From contig RPFO01000175.1 in assembly GCA_009746045.1 (NCBI GenBank), positions 5,865,666 through 5,929,665 on the forward strand: a stretch of DNA of 64,000 nucleotides, read 5' to 3'. This DNA comes from Mesostigma viride (taxonomy: Eukaryota; Streptophyta; Mesostigmatophyceae; Mesostigmatales; Mesostigmataceae). The position numbers were made by a program, and so were the translations under genes. The notes under the pieces were generated by a model. That model searched no databases and was not told the DNA's origin. It saw only the letters and a list, made by a program, of their open reading frames with translations. This document shows positions 46,848 through 55,619 of this stretch, in pieces (position 1 is the stretch's first letter; each line of letters opens with the position of its first letter).

Positions 46848-47853
46848 ACTGTATGGAGACTTGGACGCGAAACAGTCACAGCGCGGGATGAATCTACGGA
46901 GAAGGAAGCAGCCTAAGGCTCTTCCTTCCCCTCCGCCCAGTTGTTTGGATGGTGACAATGCTACCGTCCCTCCCCCTCCACCTACGTACGGGTTTAGATG
47001 GCGACAATGCTACCGTTCCTCCCCAATAGCTTGGTGGTCTGGATGGCGACAATCCCACCGTTCTGTCACCCCCTCCATCATTGCCCTAGTCAAATGTGCC
47101 TGCATTCAAGTCAATTAGTTAGCTGAATCCTATTAATTAATTAATTAATTAGGAACATAACTCCGTTGGGAGTATATGTAGCACATAGCCCTGAGAAGGG
47201 GGGCATATGAGCCTATAATACATTCTAAGCTACTTCCTGCAAGGGTGGGAATGTAAACAACACTTGCTCTAGGTGCACCAAGGCACCTGCACCCTCATGA
47301 TGTATCGCGCTATGCCCGGTTAAGGGGGAGCGTGGCATGTGGGGGAAGATCATCATGGCTATACAAGAGCTATGGCATGGCTTCTCAGCAGAGAGCTACT
47401 CCCTGCATGGGCACAGCATGGCTAAATAAAGCTAGGCATCATCTGGAGGGTGGCTCATCATAGGCACACATTAATTAATTAATAAGCACGTGACTGCGTC
47501 ACGTGGGTGCCAATACAGAGTAAAGGAACCTTCAACCCTATATACACAGTGAGAAGGAGGGAGGGCGCCCTAGCTTCTCTCACTGCCGCAGGTGGGCAGG
47601 CCACAGAGCGCTCTCTCCACGGCATGGTGCCGGGGCGCAACACTGTGGGTGCAATACAACCAGTGCAATACCATAGGTAGGCTGACGCATAGCTTATGCT
47701 ACAAATGTGAGGTGGGCTCAAGACGTCGGCTAATTAAGGCGCAAGCTGATGGCCACAAGGTGCCAGAGCTAATTGAAGGTACTATAACGCTGTGCGCTAA
47801 TATCGTTTCAAGTGCTGTAATGCCTAAGCTATCCCATCATCGATTGCCCCCAT
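46848..47853. other. Intergenic, repeat-bearing
   Basis: Three copies of a ~46-bp unit (TGGATGGCGACAATGCTACC) at 46946-47070. TTAATTAATTAATTAATT runs occur at about 47131-47150 and 47471-47482. A 70-bp segment at 47481-47550 recurs at 50828-50896. No gene is seen. Confidence 0.5.
47481..47550 (+). repeat. 70-bp direct repeat, left copy
   Basis: AATAAGCACGTGACTGCGTC and what follows to TATACACAG recur in the same orientation at 50828-50896 with a few substitutions. The two copies bracket both L1-ORF1p-like genes. Confidence 0.8.
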
Positions 47854-48978
47854 CTAGACAACTAGCTGGAGTGCTCTATCCCGGGGAAGCCCGGGGGGCT
47901 TCCACAGTTTCTTGTTGACGTAGAGGTCCCCGCCCCGCCAGTACACTTGGGGCTTCTCGGGGTTGGTCTTGTGGCGGATGTAGTCGGGCCACTGATCGCG
48001 GCGTTGCTGCTGCTGGGCTGGCGTCAGGTCGTCGTCAAGCGACCAGGAGGTGTCCACCAGCTTCTTGCGGCGAGAGAGGAACCGAACTCGGGCTGTGATG
48101 TCGCTGAAGGTGAGGACCACTGGAGGGGGCCCAGCCTTGGCCCGTGGATGGGGCAGGCGGTAGGCGCCCTGCAGTATCGCACCTGGCAGCTGCATGCGCG
48201 CCAAGAGCTGTTTCTTCAGCTCGTCGAGAAGAGAGTCTGGGGTCTCCTCCGGCAGCATGTCGAAGCGCCTGAGGATGACCCGGCAGCGGCGACGGTCGCG
48301 GTCAGCGGCCTCGCGGCGCGTGTCTTCCAGCTCCTGGAGCTTGGTGGTGATGGCGGTCGTGGTAGAGGATGCCTGGCTCTTGAGCAGGTCCGCCCAGGAG
48401 GCGCGAGTCGAGGGGTCATCACTAGCCCTACCAGCAGGTTGGGCGGCGATGGTGGCCGTTCGCTCGGCGATCTCGGGGACCTGCGTGGCCAGGGCGTCTA
48501 CCTTGGCGGCAACTGCCTCAAGTTTCACGGTGCCTTGGCCGACTCGGCCTTCCACCTGGTTAAGGCGGGTGGTCACAGTGGCTGTGGCCTCGGAAACTTT
48601 GGTGGCAATGTGCTCTTGCGTAGCAGTAAACTGAGGCTGGAGCTTAAGGGCGACTCTGGCTTCAATGTTGTTGACCTTGGCCGAGAGAGTGTTGAGTGGG
48701 CCGTCAGGCGCGTTCAGGGCGGCGAGCTGCTCAGCCATCGGCGCCAGCTGCTCCGCCACTGCAGCTCGGATGGAGTCCGTGCTGGGGGAGGTGCTGCTCT
48801 GCGGGGATGCTGCAGCTGCTGTGGCTGCCCGTCTGCGCTCATGCAGGAGGCTCCTGAGGCCAGCGTAGCCAATCTGGGTGATGTCGTGGGCGTCGCAGCG
48901 CAGGTAGCTGCACATGATGACTGCCTTCAAGTACGCCTCCGGTTCTTGAAGCAGCCATTCCCAGGCACACATGTACAT
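47854..48978 (-). CDS. L1 ORF1p-like nucleic-acid-binding protein (374 aa)
   Basis: An intact frame from ATG 48978. The middle (about residues 70-200) is Ala/Glu-rich and helical, compatible with a coiled coil. The C-terminal half has RRRCRVILRRFD, then AGPPPVVLTFSDITARVRFL, then SRRKKL, LDDDLTPAQQQQRR and VYWRGGDLYVNKKLW. This order resembles the RRM and C-terminal domains of LINE-1 ORF1 proteins (Transposase_22-type), which coat retrotransposon RNA. No reverse transcriptase or endonuclease ORF follows on the minus strand. It could be a remnant of a LINE, a non-autonomous element or a domesticated gene. Confidence 0.65.
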   Translation of the reverse strand: MYMCAWEWLLQEPEAYLKAVIMCSYLRCDAHDITQIGYAGLRSLLHERRRAATAAAASPQSSTSPSTDSIRAAVAEQLAPMAEQLAALNAPDGPLNTLSAKVNNIEARVALKLQPQFTATQEHIATKVSEATATVTTRLNQVEGRVGQGTVKLEAVAAKVDALATQVPEIAERTATIAAQPAGRASDDPSTRASWADLLKSQASSTTTAITTKLQELEDTRREAADRDRRRCRVILRRFDMLPEETPDSLLDELKKQLLARMQLPGAILQGAYRLPHPRAKAGPPPVVLTFSDITARVRFLSRRKKLVDTSWSLDDDLTPAQQQQRRDQWPDYIRHKTNPEKPQVYWRGGDLYVNKKLWKPPGLPRDRALQLVV

Positions 48979-49074
48979 GACTAAAAAGGCTAGGCCTCAG
49001 CTGGTATAGTGCCTGTAGTAGGCGGGCATGTACAAGGCCACTGTCTAACTATTCTACACTACTGCTGTATTCCC

Positions 49075-50465
49075 CTAGGCTGGGGCTGGAGTTGCTGGGG
49101 CCGCGGTGGTCGAGGGGGTCGCTTGCCAGGGCTTGTGGCCGACGTAGATGGCCGCCCCCTTCCAGTACACCGGCTGGCCCGCCTTGGTCTGCCGGAGCTG
49201 GAGGTAGGTCGACCATAGCTCCCGTCGCCGTTGTTGCTGTGCCAGGGTCAAGTCGTCGTCAAGGGTGAAGAGAGTCTTCTCGAGCCGCTTGCGGCGTCTG
49301 AGAAAAGAAATCTTGTCCGCCGGGGTCTTAAAGGTGAGAAGGAGCGGGGGCGGCCCGGCCTTACCCCGCGCGCGGGGAAGGCGGTGGGCGGCCAGCTCGA
49401 TCTCACCAGTAATAAGGCCCATGCGATCAAGGATTTCTCTCTCAAAAGCACGCGCAAGCTTCTCGGAATTCTCACCTTCCTCCATCTTGAGATTCTTGAC
49501 AATGACGTTGAGGCTGCGCTTGGCGAGCTCGGCCTCCTCGCGGAGGTCAAGCGTCTGCCGCTGGAGCTGGGCTGCGACGGCGGAGGTGACCAGTGGAGGT
49601 GGTATGTTGCTTAAGCATGTCCGCCCAGGTCGTGATGGGAGGAGCATCGCCGGCCAGGCCAGCCGGGGCGGGCTTGGCGGCAATGTCCTTCACTGCCTGG
49701 GCGGTGAGGCCTGCGGTGTTCTGCAAGACCTCGATAGCGATTGCATTATCCTTGAGGCGCTGGTCGATGTCGCGGAGCTGGGCGGTGATGGAGTCGGTGG
49801 AGGCGGAGGGGGGGGGGGGTGGAGGCGAGGAGGGTGGCGGTGGCGGTGGGGATGGTGGGAAGCTCAGCAGCCAGCGTGCCGCCAAGTGCCGCCACATCTG
49901 CGGCAAGAGGGGTCACGTGCTGCTCGAAAGCTTCCTTGAGGAGGGTGCGGATGGTGGCTTCGGTGGGGAAGGTGGAGGGGGGCGGGGGGGAAGCCCAGAT
50001 CGCGGATTCGGAGCGTCCAACAAGGGAGCAGAGGGCGAAGCGTTGAAGCTTGGGGCGACTCATGCGGTGAAGGACTGGGAGAGCCTCGGCGGGGTCGACA
50101 AGCTGGCCATTACCAGGCCAGCGGCCGCGGTTGTGGGACGTGAGGTACACGCACAGGGTTAGAAGCGAGGCGTGATTGCCGGAAAACACGTCGTCCATGA
50201 AGGCTCCTGGGCCTTGGAGCCAGTAGCTGGAGGCGTTGGCGTCAAAGGAGCGCTCTTCCCAGGGCGGCTCAGCAGAGCGACTGCACTTGGGGTCAGGCGA
50301 GGCAGATGGCGAGGCAAGCCCGGGAGGCTGGGCGAGCACCAGTGCACGACTAGTGTCACCGTTGCCATCTGGGCCGGTGGGCGAAGCTGCAGCCGAAGCT
50401 GCAGACGTATTATCATTGCCGAGCGCAGCCGCCAGGCTGCGTTGCGTCGAGAGGCGTTTGCTCAT
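49075..50465 (-). pseudogene. Second L1 ORF1p-like gene, broken by two frame changes
   Basis: Three overlapping minus frames join into one gene of about 460 codons. Frame 1 starts at ATG 50465 (MSKRLSTQRS) and carries YWLQGPGAFMDDVFSGNHAS. It is lost at a run of 13 G (plus strand, about 49808-49820). Frame 2 covers STDSITAQLRDIDQRLKDNA to about 49610. Frame 3 has SLNVIVKNLKMEEGENSEKL, AGPPPLLLTF, RRRKRLEKTLFTLDDDLT and VYWKGAAIYVGHKPW, ending at 49075. The RRM/CTD part matches the 374-aa neighbour but is clearly diverged, so this is an old paralogue rather than a recent copy. Confidence 0.65.
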
Positions 50466-50827
50466 CGTATATTGCGTAATGGCTTCGGAAAATTACATCA
50501 GCATGTGCGTCGTAGAAAGACGCATCGATTGTGATATTCACGGCTAAATTCGGTGCTCAAACGTGAAAGTTATGAGCTCCGCCGTCAGCCATGGCTATCT
50601 CTGAATCCTATAATCATACAGTATTTAGATATTTGTATGTGAAAGTAATCAAATGGCAGCTAGTTTTTCGACACAGAGCTGATAAGCACCTTCTGGTAGA
50701 ATCCTAACAATGAACTGAAGTTCTGTGCTGCTACTTATTTTATGAGTTTTACCCCGAGTGCCGGCCCTGCATGCCTGCCCAGGATAAATGTCTCGGGATC
50801 TTGCAGAGAGACCTTTAGCTGAGTAAT

Positions 50828-50896
50828 AATAAGCACATAACTGCGTCACGTGGGCGCCAATACAAAGTAAAGGAACCCCCAACCCTTATACACAAC
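50828..50896 (+). repeat. 70-bp direct repeat, right copy
   Basis: Matches 47481-47550 in the same orientation, sharing ACTGCGTCACGTGGG and CCAATACA followed by AGTAAAGGAACC. Confidence 0.8.
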
Positions 50897-51396
50897 GAAA
50901 ATTAATTAATTTAATAAAGCTCGTGATTCCTGACGGCTGGGGAGTCACCGAGTACATGCTAACCCCGATGGGTGGATGGAGGCAAACTAGTCCTGCCGGT
51001 TCTATTCTATCTGTCTAGAGACTAATGTGTTTCCCAGTTTGCTGTTGGCCCGTTTTCCTCCACCAAAATGCGGCCACTTCAGGACTTCCTCCGGCTCACA
51101 CGAGCTAGAGCAAGCGTCAGAAGTGCTCCTGGCGCATATTGAGGCTGGCACTGCCCTAGATGCTAGGGGTGCTCCTATCCGCAAAGATGTAGACCTAACT
51201 CTGCCTGGGATCATAAAAATTAAATTAAATTATTACATGACTCCATTTGGAGATCATTAATTAATTAATTAAGTAGCTTCCATCATCATTCCGTCATCAT
51301 TCCGTCATCGCGACTAGGAGAAGTGCACCACCCTTATGCTGGCATCTGCCACCCCTATAGTGACCCTATAGTGACCGCGGCCTAGGATGGGTCTCA

Positions 51397-51427
51397 CCCT
51401 AAGCCCTAAACCCTAAAACCCTAAACC
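51397..51427 (+). repeat. Interstitial telomere-like repeat (CCCTAAA)n
   Basis: Four consecutive units: CCCTAAG, CCCTAAA, CCCTAAAA and CCCTAAA. This is the plant/green-algal telomere type on its C-rich strand. It is too short to be a functional telomere. Confidence 0.85.
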
Positions 51428-51542
51428 ACTTGCAAAAACAGAAGTGCCCCCCTGCCACCACTGCTCACCAGATTGTGACATTTAGGCTGGCATCTGTCAC
51501 CACCCCGGCAGTTGTGATGGTGTGTTGGGGGTGTGACAAGGA

Positions 51543-51917
51543 TGGCGAAAAATTGCACGTACTTACTCTTATATAAAGAACGCCCAATTTTTCGCCACCC
51601 TGCCACCCCTTGGCGCGGGTCATAGGAGGTGTTTGTCAAGGTGTGACAAGGATGGCGAAAAATTGCACGTACTTACTCTTAAGAAAAGAACGCCCAATTT
51701 TTCGCCACCCTGCCACCCCTTGGCGCGGGGTATAGGAGGTGTTTGTCAAGGTGTGAGAGTGATGGCGAAAAATTGCACGTACTTACTCTTATATAAAGAA
51801 CGCCCAATTTTTCGCCACCTTCCCCCACTGGCCGGCGCTGAGGTGGCGTGGGTTGTTGGAGGTGGCGAAAAATTGCACGTACTTACTCTTAAGAAAAGAC
51901 CGCCCAATTTTTCGCCA
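51543..51917. repeat. Four tandem stem-loop units
   Basis: Units at 51543-51597, 51653-51707, 51763-51817 and 51863-51917. Each has perfect 13-bp inverted arms (TGGCGAAAAATTG and CAATTTTTCGCCA) around a 29-bp loop, CACGTACTTACTCTT-xxxxxx-AGAACGCC. The loop hexamer alternates ATATAA, AAGAAA, ATATAA, AAGAAA, so the true unit may be a ~220-bp dimer. The spacing is 110, 110 and 100 bp. The last loop reads AGACCGCC. Confidence 0.95.
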
Positions 51918-52245
51918 TGTCCTCGCATGGTGAGGGAGCCGGCGAGGGCCGCGCGGCGGGGTGTGCAGAGTGTCATTTTATTACTCTGTGTAACCTCTGG
52001 AAACTCAGACGACCTATGCAAGAATCCCACACGACCTGTGTCGATGCATAAGAGGTTTACTCTGGATTTTTAACCTGCAGTTAGAACTGCAATTCGAGAC
52101 GAAATGAAAATTGTTTTCAGCATATATTGACGCGTTTTATACTGCATAAACGAATTCATTAAAAAATATAACACGTTTACATTCGTTATCAGCTCGACAA
52201 GAGCGAAAATGGCAAGCTCGTTGCCGTCGTCAACAAGACGACAAT

Positions 52246-52818
52246 CTACTCCTTGTCCTTGGAGTGTCCAGTCAGGCTCTTCACGTACGAGGCGGAGTTC
52301 TTCTTGTCGCCATGGCCGTGGGAGCTTGACGCTCCCTCGCGGCTCCTCTTCCTGCCATTGGAAGTGGCGGTCTTTGCGTCCTCGAAACCCTTCTTTACCT
52401 CCTCCCATGCCCTGTAGAGCGCAATGGGGGAAATGCCTGGCTGGCGCTTGGACTTGGAGAAGCCATTGAGGAAATCGTCAACCATCTTAACGCACCCGTC
52501 GGCTTGGTCGAGGCGAATCCACTCGCAGCGGTCCTCGACCTTCCTCGGCTTTGCCGCATTCTTCTCGTAGACCCACTCGACGCAAATTTTTGGCGTCTTG
52601 CGGTCGACATCGTCATATCCGGCGTCGTGAATCTTGAAGACCTCGCAGGTAGGTCCGGTGCCTCCAACAGCACCTTCGTTTCCGGAAAGAAGGGAGACCT
52701 TGTGCGTCAGGTGTGCGAGCTGGTCAGATATCTTTGTCTGGCCGTCCTCGAGACCATCGAGGATTTTTCCAAGCATTGCCAGCGCTTTCTCGCAAGGCCC
52801 TGCGTTTCGGGAAGCCAT
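52246..52818 (-). CDS. Unknown 190-aa protein at the left edge of the viral cluster
   Basis: ATG 52818 (MASRNAGPCEKALAMLG). Residues about 8-45 are predicted helical, with heptad-like spacing (ILDGLEDGQTKISDQLAHLT). The middle is mixed (KICVEWVYEKNAAKPRKVED). The C-terminal ~40 residues are basic and Ser-rich (NGRKRSREGASSSHGHGDKK), as in nucleic-acid-binding or nuclear proteins. No family is recognised. It is co-oriented with the viral genes and intact, but separated from the next by 342 bp, so viral membership is likely rather than certain. Confidence 0.6.
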   Translation of the reverse strand: MASRNAGPCEKALAMLGKILDGLEDGQTKISDQLAHLTHKVSLLSGNEGAVGGTGPTCEVFKIHDAGYDDVDRKTPKICVEWVYEKNAAKPRKVEDRCEWIRLDQADGCVKMVDDFLNGFSKSKRQPGISPIALYRAWEEVKKGFEDAKTATSNGRKRSREGASSSHGHGDKKNSASYVKSLTGHSKDKE

Positions 52819-53160
52819 GGCTACCGGCAGAGAGCTTGCAACGTGAGATGCGTGACTTGCACGTGATTTTGCCTATTTGTGCACAATGTGCCAAGGTCCG
52901 TTACGTCTGCTGGCACGGCCTGGACAGGACGCGAAGGTGGCTGGACTTGTACAAGTGTCGAACTTGGCTAAATTTCGGAGCGATGCAAGTCTAAGGTGGC
53001 CTCTACCACGTGGCGAGTTCTGGGACGTGAATTTAGGTAAAAAGACTCGTAAGCGTGCGAGTAATCAACTGGGTCACTTGTCAATCGCCTGAACGAAGAT
53101 TCTAGAGTGTCCACGAGAGTGAATTTTCCGAAGCAACCACCCATATATAATTCGTAGAAA
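52819..53160. other. Gap between viral genes
   Basis: 342 bp without a coding frame I can support. A CATATATAATTC run at about 53142-53153 could be a promoter element for the minus-strand gene to its left, though far from its start. Confidence 0.4.
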
Positions 53161-53670
53161 TTACTTACCGTGACAATTACACTTATTGAACCCGCGAATC
53201 TTTTCAAAACGTAGGATGCACACAAAACCACCCGTCTGCACCGGTGGGAATTGAGTCTCGTTTCCGTCAAGTCTGTCAATGTACGACGCTCCTACCGTAA
53301 TATGTCCTCCGTTTCTGAACAGGTGTGGGTTCTTTAGGTTAAAAAATGCGTGTTCGTTGATCATGGCGTAAGAAAGGATGTCACCGTCTGATCCACCCAT
53401 GACAGTCTCGTTGCATAAAACAATGCAATCCTGTTGGTTATGCTCACCACCGGAGAAACTCGGGGAAACAAGCCCGACAATAGCACGGTCCTCATCAACA
53501 GGCACTGCGTCAACGTAGGCATAATGCACACCACCGCGCCATGTACTGTCAATGATGGGCGCCCTCGGGTCTGGTTTGATTCTAAATTGACGTAACCCGG
53601 TGGTGGAGTCAATCACGTTTTCAGAGGCCTTGGAATCTAGCACTATTTGATAATAAGTTGGGTATTCCAT
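53161..53670 (-). CDS. Putative virion protein, 169 aa
   Basis: ATG 53670 (MEYPTYYQIVLDSKASENVI). The sequence is beta-rich with many short hydrophobic strands and turns (GGVHYAYVDAVPVDEDRAIV, HITVGASYIDRL, GGFVCILRFEKI), suggesting a jelly-roll-like or other beta-sandwich fold. It lies 33 bp downstream of the Ig/LamG gene on the same strand, in an obvious structural block. I cannot name the family. A minor capsid or capsid-associated role is inferred from context only. Confidence 0.6.
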   Translation of the reverse strand: MEYPTYYQIVLDSKASENVIDSTTGLRQFRIKPDPRAPIIDSTWRGGVHYAYVDAVPVDEDRAIVGLVSPSFSGGEHNQQDCIVLCNETVMGGSDGDILSYAMINEHAFFNLKNPHLFRNGGHITVGASYIDRLDGNETQFPPVQTGGFVCILRFEKIRGFNKCNCHGK

Positions 53671-53703
53671 TGCTTTATTACAAATTGGAAGAGATAATAG
53701 TTT

Positions 53704-55394
53704 CTACGCTGGGATGGTGGCGGGAGTGCCCCACTTGGCCACGAGGTACCCGCGGATCAGCTCAAGCTCGGCCGCGGTCTTGGCGGTGTTGTAGACCAGG
53801 ACCTCTCCGATCCACCCGTCAAACGCGCGGGCAGAGTTGCTTATATCTGCACCGAGAGCGATACTCCCTGAACCAATAGTAGGGTCGACTCCAGTTCTAC
53901 TGTAGCCAGATCTTCCATCGAATCGTGTGATAAGTACATTCGTATTGGTGTTGCATGAAATCGCCATGACGTGTGGTACGTTGTCGAAGAATTGCGCCCG
54001 GGTGCACACGACTTCGTTTACATTATTTGGAGATGAACAGAGAACGTTCTGTGTGTCTGCCCCGTATGCCATAATATAACCATTGTTCTGGTATGAACCA
54101 AGCATATACCCTCTGATATTCGACCCCGGTCCTCTCTGTGGATATGTCGCAGTCGTTAGCTGTTTGGCGACTAGCAGGATGCTCGTGTTGGCCCCAATCG
54201 CCCCCCAAAAGGCGGGGCCATTTGAATATAAGCCCGTCCCGCGCGAGTTGGTAAATCGGAGAGACCGTTTTGAGTTCAGTTCCGTTGTATCCAACGTCGG
54301 ACACGTGGCGGAAGTGTCCGGCCCCAGGTGGTGGCCGTTCGGTCCTTTGTCATTCATCCGATTCACGTCCCCCCTGCTGTGTTTTGCTGGGTTGTGCCGT
54401 AGTAGGTGGTGAACAACGTAGAGCTGTCAGACGGGTCGTACCACGCGAACAATGCGGGGTCCGTTGCCGGGTTGTAATAGTACGTGAATGACAGCATGTT
54501 GGATGCTGTATTTCCAAGCCCTGACGTTGCGCTCGTCACGGTGCCAGCGCCCACGCTTACCGTCGTCGCTAAGTCCGACATGGTAGGGGTCACATCGAAT
54601 GTGTACGTGGCGCCACTTCCCAGCAAGTTGGACGCAGTTCCGTTGGTGACGGCGATGTCGCCCAACGCGAACCCGGTCACCGACGTGCTAAAGGTGGCCG
54701 TCACTGGGTAAATGGCACCAGTCTGGGTTCCCGACGCGATAGTAACAGTGAGAGTGGGCGAGTATGTGAACGACAGAGTGTTGGAGGCCGCGTTGGCGGT
54801 TCCTGTCGAGGCGTCCGCGACAGCTCCAGCCCCCACATTGACACTCGTGGCGGCGTATGCGGTCGTCGGCGTCACCTGGAAGGCGTACGACGCCCCACTT
54901 CCGGTAAGGTTGGCGGCGGTCCCGTTGGTCACGGCGATGTCGCCCAACGCGAACCCCGTCACCGACCTGCTGAACGTGGCTGTCACGTCCACGGGCGATA
55001 AGGATGGCGTCAAGCCCGCGGTCGTCGCGAGGGTTACCGTTGGAGGTGGTGAATACGTGAAGACTAACGGAGTTGCTGCGGTGTTGCCGGTTCCTAGCAC
55101 GCTGCGCTGCGTTCCCTCCAACAGTGACTGTTGTCAGTGAATAAGCTACAGCTGGAGTCACAGAAATGTGTAAGAGGCGCCGCTACCCGTTAAACCAGAT
55201 GCAGTACCATTTATGACAACGATATCACCCAAGGTGAACCCGGTGACTGTTTCGCTGAATGTTGCTGTCATTGTAATCGGTACCGCGCTAGGATACAGTC
55301 CGTGTGTAGTTGTTAACGTGATTGACGGCGCTGTCCTTGCCGGTTTGCGCTTCTTGCGAATCAAAGCAGGACAAATACCATAATCAAACGACAT
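53704..55394 (-). pseudogene. Viral surface protein: Ig-like repeats plus LamG/ConA-like domain, frame-broken
   Basis: Fragments read as one protein of about 560 residues. The N-terminus (ATG 55394) has basic RKKRKPAR. At least three bacterial-type Ig-like repeats follow, each with FALGDIAVTNGTA and LTGSGASY (Big_12-like). Then comes a C-terminal concanavalin/LamG-type domain with FAWYDPSDSSTLF and FDGWIGEVLVYNTAKTAAEL. Such architectures bind glycans on phage tails and viral fibres, so host attachment is a reasonable inference. Frame changes lie at about 55160, 55100 and 54366 (a run of six G). Ig-like repeats look bacterial in style and may have been acquired laterally. Confidence 0.7.
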
Positions 55395-55420
55395 GGAGCT
55401 AATATAATATCATCGTCACA

Positions 55421-55591
55421 TTATTTTTTAGAGTTTGGTAGCGGATACTTGAAGGTGGGGAGAAGGGGCAATGCTCGTCTAGCTGGCATTGTCATGGACA
55501 GACCAGAATCTGCCATTTCAGGAATGTCAAAAATCAACTTCAACCTGTTAAACGGATTAGCTGTGATGCTAGGGTCTCGAAAGTAGTCCAT
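55421..55591 (-). CDS. Small 56-aa viral ORF
   Basis: ATG 55591 (MDYFRDPSITANPF) to TAA at 55421. It fits exactly between the Ig-like gene (26-bp gap) and the capsid gene (28-bp gap), on the same strand, with ATATATACG about 15-25 bp upstream. It is Pro-rich at the C-terminus, ending PNSKK. No family is recognised. Support is positional: it fills a gap in a gapless cluster and has a promoter-like motif. Confidence 0.55.
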   Translation of the reverse strand: MDYFRDPSITANPFNRLKLIFDIPEMADSGLSMTMPARRALPLLPTFKYPLPNSKK

Positions 55592-55619
55592 CGTTTGTCA
55601 TTACACACGTATATATTTT

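Larger units (their letters stand above)
50466..52245. other. Repeat-rich boundary zone between host repeats and viral genes
   Basis: Holds the right copy of the 70-bp repeat (50828-50896), AATTAATTAATT runs, a telomere-like tract (51397-51427) and four tandem stem-loop units (51543-51917). No gene is seen. The left end of the viral insertion should lie in or near here. Confidence 0.5.

Noticed and set aside
47947-48984. 345-codon plus-strand ORF opposite the ORF1p-like gene
   Set aside because: Antisense shadow. The minus frame has domain-like order and the paralogue at 49-50 kb confirms that strand.
51543-51917. Possible CRISPR-like repeat-spacer array
   Set aside because: Intervals between units are themselves near-identical, so these are tandem repeats with stem-loops, not repeat-spacer alternation.
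54712-55140. Plus-strand ORF opposite the Ig-like repeats
   Set aside because: Shadow of the minus-strand repeats. No start or neighbour supports it.
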